Source of the DNA: Poronia punctata
Lineage: Eukaryota; Ascomycota; Sordariomycetes; Xylariales; Xylariaceae
DNA: 64,000 nt
Assembly: GCA_022579005.1 (NCBI GenBank)
Contig: MU401459.1
Span: forward strand, 1 to 64,000
Direction: 5' to 3'
Part shown: one piece after another, positions 56,341 to 64,000 of the stretch
How the letters are laid out: each line of letters starts with the position of its first letter
How positions within the stretch are numbered: the stretch's first letter is position 1
Translations under genes and position numbers: made by a program
The notes under the pieces: model-generated
What the model was told of the DNA's origin: nothing
Databases searched by the model: none
What the model saw: only the letters and a program-made list of their open reading frames with translations

Positions 56341-59300
56341 ACTTATTATTAGAGTTATAAGCTTAGTTTGCTTATAAGGGACCGGTGCTACTTTTAAGAG
56401 CTTAAAGGCTAGTTAACTACTTATAACTTTATTTTTAAGCTTTTATTTATAAACTGTTTAATATAAACTTTAACTTATTTAAAACTATTTTAAATATGTT
56501 TAATTTTTTTAATACTTTTTTATTTAAATAAGCATTTTAATATAACTTAAAAAGCTTTTAAGCATTTAAAATGTTAAAAAATAAAATTAATGCAAATATT
56601 ACTTTTAAAAATGCTTATAACTAAGCAAAGTAATATTAAAAGCTTAAGTTTATTTATTACTAGCGTAGTATTTAAAAAAAAGTAGACTTAAATGCTTTTA
56701 AAACTACTTATAGTTTAATAAAGCTTTATAAAAATCTTACTAAAAAAAAAGCAAAAGAGGTTATTGTTTAGCGTTAACTATATAAATACTATAAAGCATA
56801 GCTACGCTACTTTAATAACTTTTAAAATAATAAGAAGCTTAACCTTTTTAAAACTTTAAACTTAAATAAGGCTAAAATTTAAGCTATATATAAAATAATA
56901 ATTAATAAAAATAGTAAATATAAAAAATAAGTTATTATGCTTTAAGCGTATTTAACTTTTATTTAAAATTAAGTTAACAAAATAGTTAATAACTGTTTTA
57001 AAAGCTAAGTTTAGGTGCTTTAAAACTAAAACTGCAATTATATGCTTTAAAACTTTATTTAGCGCTTAAAAGGGATTGTTGTTTTATATAATATTAAGTT
57101 TTAATAAATTGCTTAAAAAACATACTATTAAGTGCTTGCTAAAGTATAAAAAAGCTTGGTTAAGCTAAGCAAGTAGTATAAAAAATAGTAGGCAGCGTAT
57201 AACAAGGCCTTTAACTATAATGTAGTAAATATTAAAAAGCTACTAATAGCAAAAAATTTTTTAACTATAGTAAGTATTAAGATTGTACTAAAGTAGGCTT
57301 AAAATAAAGAGATGCAACTTTTTTGCTACTAAGCTTTTAGTAAATTAATTTTAATGCTTGCAAAATATGCTAAGATTTTTAAAAAGTATAACTAAAAGTT
57401 AAAAAACTAAAAAAAAGCCGGTATTTTAGCTATTTTTATAATAGCAGTTTTAAATAACTTTAAAAAAGCAAAAGCACTTTAAGCAAAGTTAGGTGCTAAG
57501 AACGCTTTTAGTAGTAAGAGCAAGTCTTGCTTATGTTTTTTTAAAAATAAAAAAAGCTATTATTTATAGTTACTATATAAGTGCGCTTACTTTTAGCGCG
57601 CTATTACTAGATTTATAAGCTTTAAAAGTTTTTAAATAAGTAATAAGCATATTAAAAAAACTAAGAAGCGCTACTTGCAAGCTAAGTAAAATAAACTTTA
57701 ATAGGAAATTGCAAAAGAGGGGTAAGCAGTACTATTAAGACTTATAGGCTTTAAAAAAAGGAAAAAATTAAATAAGCAAAAAAATTCTAGCTAAAGCAAG
57801 TATTTACTTAAAAATTAGATTTATATAGTAATTAATTTAGTAAGCTTTAGTATTAAGGCTAAGGACTTTGTTATATTTATAATATTTAAACAACTTTAAT
57901 ATGTACTAGCAAATAGTATAGTGCTAAATAATTATAAAGCGGTTTACTTAGTTAATAAACTAAATTTATTAAATAAAGGAAGCTTTTAAGCTATGTTTAA
58001 TAGCAGTGTTTTATTTAGCACTATAAGCTTTTTAGTAATTAGAAAAAGTTAATAAATAATTTAAAAGGTAATAAATAAGATTATAAGCTTTTATATAAAG
58101 GACTTAGTTTTAAAAAATATAAACGTAGTTAAAGGTTTTTATGTTAACATTATTTTAAAAGCTTGACTTTAGCAAAAAGGGATTTAGTATTGTAGTTTTA
58201 ACTGCTTGCTTTAATATAGATTAATTAAGTATAATACTATACTTAAAATGCTTATATGTTATTATAACTTAGTTTTTTTTAAATATAAGCTTTAATTTTT
58301 TTATTTTAGTAGTTATTTAGTAAACTTTGTAATATTTTCTAATATTTTATTTAGTGCTGCAAAGATTATAATAGCTACTATAAAAAAAAAATATTAACTT
58401 TTTAAAGACTTATTATAATTATAAACTAATTTAAAAAAATTATAGTACTTAAAAGTAAAATACTTAGGTTTAAAAGCTTTGTAAGCTTTAGCTAATAAGG
58501 TATAAAACGTTAAAATTTAAAAAACGCTTTATATTAAGTATAATAGCTATGCTACTACTTATATAACTAAAGTAGTATTTTGTTAAATTTTAAAGCATTA
58601 TATAAGTTAGCTGTTTTAAAAAATTTATTAAGATTTATTTAATTATAAAAAAAGCTATAATAGATTTATATAAATATTAGTTTTAAAAGATAAATATAGC
58701 AAAATGCTTTAAGCTTTTTTATTATAAAAAAAAAGCTTAGAACTAGTACTTAAAAAGCTTACTAGTTTTAAAAAGTAAGTAAAATGCTAGTTTAAACTTT
58801 TTTTTTGTTTTTTTTGCTATAATAATAAAAAAGCAATTATTGTTATAAAAAAAAAAACTAAGTATAAAAAGTAGTATAAAAAAAAAGAAATTATAATAAA
58901 GACCTTACTTATATACGTTAAAAAACTAGTAAAAGCAAGTAAATAAGCTAGATAATAAATTATATATAAGTTAACTACTATAATAAATAAAGCACGTTTG
59001 CTTACTAAATTGTAGCTAAAAACAGTTTAAGTAGTAGCGTAGTTATATAACTAAAGCTTTTTAAAAGCTTATAATTTTTATAGCTTACTTAAAAAGCTTT
59101 ATATATAGTTTACGTACTATTTTTGCTAATATATACTAAAAGTAAAAAAAGTACTAATAAGTAATTTTAAACTAAACTAATTAAAAATAATAACATATAA
59201 ATATAAATGCTATTTATTAAAGTAAGATTTTTTTGCAAGTTATTAAAAATAAGTATTTAAAATAAAACTTTAAGCATATATAAAATATATAGTAAAGTAT

Positions 59301-62200
59301 ATAGCAACTAACCTGTATTAAATTTAAATATTTATAATAAAGTAGGTAATTATGTTTAAAAATATAAAGTTTAATAAAATATAGTTTTATAACTTAAAAA
59401 AAACTTATAAGTATATTAGTTAAAAAATAGTATAGTACAAGTTTATTAAAGTTAAACTAATACTAATGTTATTTTTTAATAAACTTTTAAATAATAAGAC
59501 TAAAAATATTTTAAGTTATAAAATATTGCTTAATACGCTGCTAGCAATAAAAAAAACTAAAAGTATGCTTAAACTAATTAAAAGCTTAAATAGCTTTTTA
59601 TAAGCTTATAAATTAAAAGTAAGTATAGCGTAAAAGTAAGTAAAGCTACTTAAAAACTTATAATATTAGCAGCAAGAACTTATAACTTTTAAAAATACGC
59701 TAAAGCTTTTTAAGTAAAGAAAACAGCGTAACTAAAAACTTAAATAATAAGGCAATATATTAGTAGCACTTAAAAAAAGTGTATAAAGTATAGGGCAAAA
59801 ACTATAAAGGTTAAGTATATTAAAAAAAATACTATAAGCTAATATTAATAAGTAGCTTAAATAAAAAATAGCTACTTTAAAGCATTTAAGCTTATAAAGT
59901 AATAAAGTAAAGTATTAAAATATGACTTTAAATACTTAACTATATTTAATAATAAAAAAAAAAGCTTTAAAGTATTAAAAAAACTTTTATAATGCTTTAA
60001 AGCACTTTAATACTTTTAATATATAACTTAAAAAAAAGCAAGATAAAGCTTTTAAAAAAAAGGTATAAAGCTTAAATGTTTTTAATATAAAAAAGCTAAA
60101 AATAAAAAAAAAATATACTTAGTAAAAACCTTTAAAATAAGTTAAAAAAAGTAAAAAACTTTATAAATTTTTACTTTATAATAAAGCTAAAAAAAGCAAT
60201 TAGCATATATTTATAATACTTATATATAGCAAAAATATAATTATAATACTAAATAATAATAATAAGTATTAGAAATTTTTTTTAAAAATATTTTTTTTAA
60301 ATTAACTAAAAGTAATTTACTAAAGGGATTAAAAATATAAAACTTTATACGCTATATTTGCAGTAGCAATAAGGTAAATAAAAGTAAAACGTTTAAGTGC
60401 TTTTTTAAAAAAGAAAATCTATTAAAACAACTTAGTAAAGCTAAAACCTAAGTATTAAAAAAACTTTATAACATATTTGCTAAAAAAGTATTTTAAAAAA
60501 AGCGCAAAAAAAAAGCTAAATTAAATGCTTGCACTTAACGTTATAAAATGTATTTTATATAAAAATATAACAAGCAGGCTATTGCTATTAAAATAAATAT
60601 TTGCTTATAAGTTTAATAAAAAAAAGTATTTTATAGACTATAAAGCTAAACTAGTAATAAAAAAAGATTAATAAGTAATTAATACTTTTTAGTTAACTTA
60701 TATAGCTACTTTTGTTGCTTTAACCTTTTAACTAGTTATAATAATAGTAATATACTTTAGTTTTAAATGCAAACAATATAATGTTAAAAGCGCGTTTTTT
60801 AATGCAAGTAAAAAAAGTAAAAAGCTAATAGTGTACAATATGCTTAATAGTATAAAAAAGCATTTTAATAAGGTTATATTGCTTTTAAAAGCATTATATA
60901 GTTTAAAAGACTTGCTTTTTTTTTAATATAAAGAATTTTTAAGTATGCTAATAAAACTTAGTTTTATACTTTTTAAAAAAAAACTTTGCTTGTTTTATAG
61001 CAAAGACTGCTAAATACTAGTAATTTTTTATATAAACAATTTTTTAGTACTATATTTAAAGTTTTATAAGGTATAAGCGTTTTAAGTAACCTAAGGTATT
61101 AAATAAGCATATAAAATTAAAGACTAAGAAAATATTGTATAGTTTTTTAAAATTAAAGTAGTAAAAAACAAAAAAAAAAAAACGATTTTTTTGCTATATA
61201 ACTAATATATTAAAAAAGTAGCTAAGCGTTATAATCTAGCTAATAAAAGCTAAATACTATATATACTACTACTTTATAAAAAACTAAGAAAGTTTAAAAG
61301 CATAATAATAAAAGTGTAAATTAAAGCGTATTAAAAGCGTATAAAATTAATTATATATATAGTAATTATAATAAAAGCAAATATATTATATGCTATATTA
61401 TTTTTATTAAAGTTTTTAACTAACTTAGGTTTAAAGTATTTAGTTATAGCAAATTAAGTTATTAAGTATTTATATTATATTAAAAAGCTAAAAATAGTAA
61501 TAAACTATTTTTTTAGTAGCTTATAAGCACTAGTAATAGTAAAAAATATGTTTTTTGCTAACGATTTAAAAATATAGCAATTTTTTTATAAATATTTAAT
61601 AAGTTTATAAAAAAGCCTAATTATTTAAAAAGCATATTAATAAAATACGGTTTTTATTTTTACTATAAAAGCAAAGTTAATAGTTTTAAAACTAATAAGC
61701 AAAAAGGCTATAGTACTAAAGCGTTTAATAGCTAATATAAAGCTTAATTTTAACTAAGACTAAAAAATCTACTTTAATAATATGTAGGCAATCTGCTTAG
61801 CAATAAAAAATAAAAAATATATTAGTACTTAATTAAAATATGTTAATATATAAAATATATAAATATATAAGCAATATTAAAAAGGCTTATTTAAAATTAA
61901 GTATATAGCAATAGCTAATATGCTAGCTAATAAACTTATTAAAAACCTATTTTAAAAAGCGTTTAAGCATTTTAAATTATTACTAAACTTATAATAAATT
62001 TTAATACTATTACTTAAAATAAGAGATTAACTTTAAAAGGTAGCAAAGTATTATATTTTAATTAAAAAAAGGCGTAAGTATTAAAAGTTTATTATAAAAC
62101 TTTAATATTTATATTTAAACTAGCTAAGTAAAATTATTTAAAAACAATAAATAATAAATAAGCGTAAAACAAGACTAATTTAATTTTTTTTAAAAGCTTT
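56064..62200 (+). mobile_element. RIP-decayed Ty1/copia-type LTR retrotransposon
   Basis: At 56064 a stretch of about 275 bp begins TGTAACGGATGGAGCATGTG and keeps normal GC; it looks like a 5' long terminal repeat. Downstream, frames full of stops still carry a fossil gag/pol order. Near 57538 there is a CLC...-type remnant of a zinc knuckle. At 59346-59400 the reading VIMFKNIKFNKI sits where integrases have a conserved VIM-K-R--R- run. From 60639 the reading YKAKLVIK, then at 61029 YINN where reverse transcriptases of this group have YVDD (the two Asp now Asn, as G-to-A change gives). Integrase before reverse transcriptase is the Ty1/copia order. The integrase and transcriptase remnants share one frame over 1.7 kb. 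The right end and 3' LTR were not found, so the end given is approximate. Confidence 0.65.
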
Positions 62201-64000
62201 TTTACTTTTTACTTTTTTTTTTTACTTTTTTTGCTTAAGTATTAGCAGCATGCTGCTAACTTTAACTACTATAAGCTTTATAAGCATTATAATTATTACT
62301 ATATACTTTTTATTAAAAAGTGCTAGGACTTTAAAAACTAATAGTAATATTTTAAGCTAAAATAAGCTTTTTATTATTTACTGTAAGCTTGTTAAGCTTT
62401 GCGTTTTTAACTTTATAACTTTTTAGCTTAAGTATTTAAAATATAATATTTTGTATTTTTTTTAAAAATACTTGCTACTAAATATTTTTTTTAAAATAAA
62501 AGTAAATAATACGCTAGTAAGGATTATTATGTTAACTATTTAAGGTATTAATATACTTATATAACTTTTTTACTTTTTAAAATAAAGTTAAATACTTATA
62601 AGCATTAAAAATAAAGGTAAAATACTTATTTAATTTTTAGTAGTTACTTTTACTTTAAGCATTGTAAATAAAGCGTTAATATATAATATAACTTAAGTAA
62701 AAAGTAGGTAATAAGCTTAGCTAGTAGTATAACGTAAGTAAAAACGGTAATTTAAGTTAGCTATATTATAATAACTAATTTTAAAAAATAAATAAATAAA
62801 ATTGCATATTATAGCTAAAAGATAATTAGCGTATAAAATATTTTAATAAGTACCTAGTTATAATTTAAGTATAACCTTTTGCTTTTTTTTATAAATAAAA
62901 AAGCAAGCGTTTTAAAAATAGCTTTATTAGCACATAAAAGCTAATTTAAAGTGCATAGCTTTATATAATTATAATATAAAATATAATTTTTGTTTATATT
63001 AAACTTGCTAAATTAAATATTATTATTGCTATTATTATTGCTTTTTTTATTAAAACTAAAGCTAATAAAAATAAAAGTATTTAAACTAAAGCTAATAAAA
63101 GCAAAAGCATTAAAAATAATTTATAAAACTTATAGCTATTTATTAAGCACTAAATTTAAACTAGTGTTAAATAACGTATTTAAGCGTTGCTTTAGCGCTT
63201 ACTTTTTTTTTACTAAGCTAAGAGTATGTAATAAAACAATATATATAAAAAAAGAAAACTTTAAAAAAAAACCTTAACTAAAAATAAGAAAACTGCGCTT
63301 AAAAGCTTTTTATAGCTTTTAAGCAATAGCTTTTTTTTTTAGCATAAAGAAAACTTTTTAATAAAATAAGCAACTATATAGCAAAAGTAAATTAATATAG
63401 TTAAATAAAAAGGCAAGCATTATAATATATTAAAAATGCTTTAACTTACTATATAAAACTTTTATAATAATTTTTATTATAAAAACAAATATAAGGCAAA
63501 AAACGTGCTTTTAATTAAAAAATATAATAAGTTATAGCTTATAATGCTAACTAAAATAAAGTATGTATTTTTTTTGCGCGCTAAAGCTTTTTATTTCTTT
63601 TTAAACTTAATTAAGAAGTTTATAGTACTAAGGTATTGCTTATTTGCACTAGTGCAAAAAAAAGATTAAAAATTAGATTAAATGCTATAAAAAATATTAT
63701 AGTAAAGATAAAAAGAGTATTTATAATATTATTTAGTTGCTTGCTAGCAACTTATACTTTAAATAAAAGTATAAAAGTATTTGTAGTATTATTTAATTGC
63801 TTACTAGTAATTAACGTTTTAAGCAAAAGTATAAAAGTATTTATAGTATTATTTAATTGCTTGCTAGTAATATTTTTATTTATAATATTTTTAAGCTGCT
63901 TGCTAGTAGCTTTTTTTATATTGTTTTACTAACGTTAATAAATATAATGTATTATAAGATTACTTTTGCTTAATAAATTAAACGGTAAAGAAATAGGTAA
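62201..64000. other. AT-rich repeat desert, right end of window
   Basis: The sequence has the same extreme composition as the preceding block. Two open frames here (63026-63277 and 63636-63932) translate into low-complexity Leu, Lys, Ile and Phe-rich peptides that simply reflect the AT-rich code. They are not called as genes. The block continues past the window end. Confidence 0.7.
63716..63900. repeat. 60-bp tandem repeat in AT-rich block
   Basis: About three copies of a 60-bp unit containing AGTATTTATAGTATTATTTA followed by ATTGCTTGCTAGTAA. The period is exactly 60 across 63,721, 63,781 and 63,841. The copies differ by scattered substitutions. Confidence 0.85.

Noticed and set aside
63026..63932. 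Two small open frames near the right end as real membrane proteins
   Set aside because: The hydrophobic Leu/Ile/Phe/Lys content is what AT-rich random sequence codes for, and one coincides with a 60-bp tandem repeat.
51736..64000. Mitochondrial DNA inserted in, or misassembled with, the nuclear contig
   Set aside because: No mitochondrial gene, tRNA or rRNA motif is visible, and the retrotransposon fossils and depletion of CA/TG point to RIP.
51736..64000. Centromere core
   Set aside because: AT-rich RIP blocks occur both at centromeres and at dispersed repeats; a 12-kb partial view cannot decide, and chromatin data would be needed.
1..64000. CRISPR arrays, bacterial operons, prophage or integron structures
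   Set aside because: The gene content, introns and tRNA features are eukaryotic; no regularly spaced direct repeats with unique spacers were seen.

Overview
The window is nuclear DNA of a filamentous ascomycete (Pezizomycotina, most likely a sordariomycete-type genome). The evidence is: short 50-140 nt spliceosomal introns with GT(A/T)NGT donors, CTAAC/CTGAC-like branch points and AG acceptors; single-copy fungal housekeeping genes (SMT3, NUP84, VPS37, CMC4, a ribosomal-L1-domain protein, a Ctk2-like cyclin); an ascomycete laccase ending in DSGL; and very AT-rich blocks full of stop codons, as left by repeat-induced point mutation (RIP). The genus cannot be fixed from the sequence alone.

Layout. 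1-770: AT-rich block. 2.7-5.4 kb: paxillin-like LIM protein (+). 6.5-7.0: SUMO (-). 7.6-8.7: kinase-fold pseudogene (+). 9.46-9.89: a small CMC4-like twin-CX9C gene in four exons (+). 10.9-13.9: NUP84 (+). 14.65-15.6: VPS37 (+). 17.07-17.9: DUF4360-like secreted protein (+). 18.0-18.74: a 739-bp non-autonomous TIR element flanked by TA. 20.0-22.2: secreted alpha/beta hydrolase of the tripeptidyl-aminopeptidase type (+). 22.66-22.89: intron-containing tRNA-Lys(UUU) and initiator tRNA-Met. 23.2-24.5: F-box-like protein (-). 25.4-27.4: M28 aminopeptidase (+). 28.1-29.0: thaumatin-like secreted protein (+). 30.0-31.3: RING-CH membrane protein (+). 32.0-34.9: AAA ATPase (-). 36.3-37.7: beta-lactamase/transesterase-fold enzyme (+). 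38.65-40.87: laccase (-). 40.9-44.6: gene-empty. 44.6-46.6: ribosomal-L1-domain protein with 13 exons (+). 47.0-48.0: palmitoyl-protein thioesterase (-). 48.9-50.3: Ctk2-like cyclin with an RG-rich tail (+). 50.8-51.4: bZIP factor (-). 51.7-64.0: AT-rich, RIP-decayed repeats including a Ty1/copia fossil.

The genes form no operon or recognisable biosynthetic cluster. They divide into housekeeping genes (nuclear pore, SUMO, ESCRT-I, ribosome biogenesis, CTD kinase, mitochondrial intermembrane space) and a set of secreted or vacuolar hydrolases and oxidases typical of saprotrophic or plant-associated fungi. Exon models below were built by hand from splice signals and reading phase. For every spliced gene the summed exon lengths divide by three. 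I found no clearly new defence or mobile system. The most unusual items are gene-structure oddities (an apparent ATG-only exon, a 10-nt micro-exon, a GC-AG intron), the TIR element, and the repeat-rich edge of the AT block.
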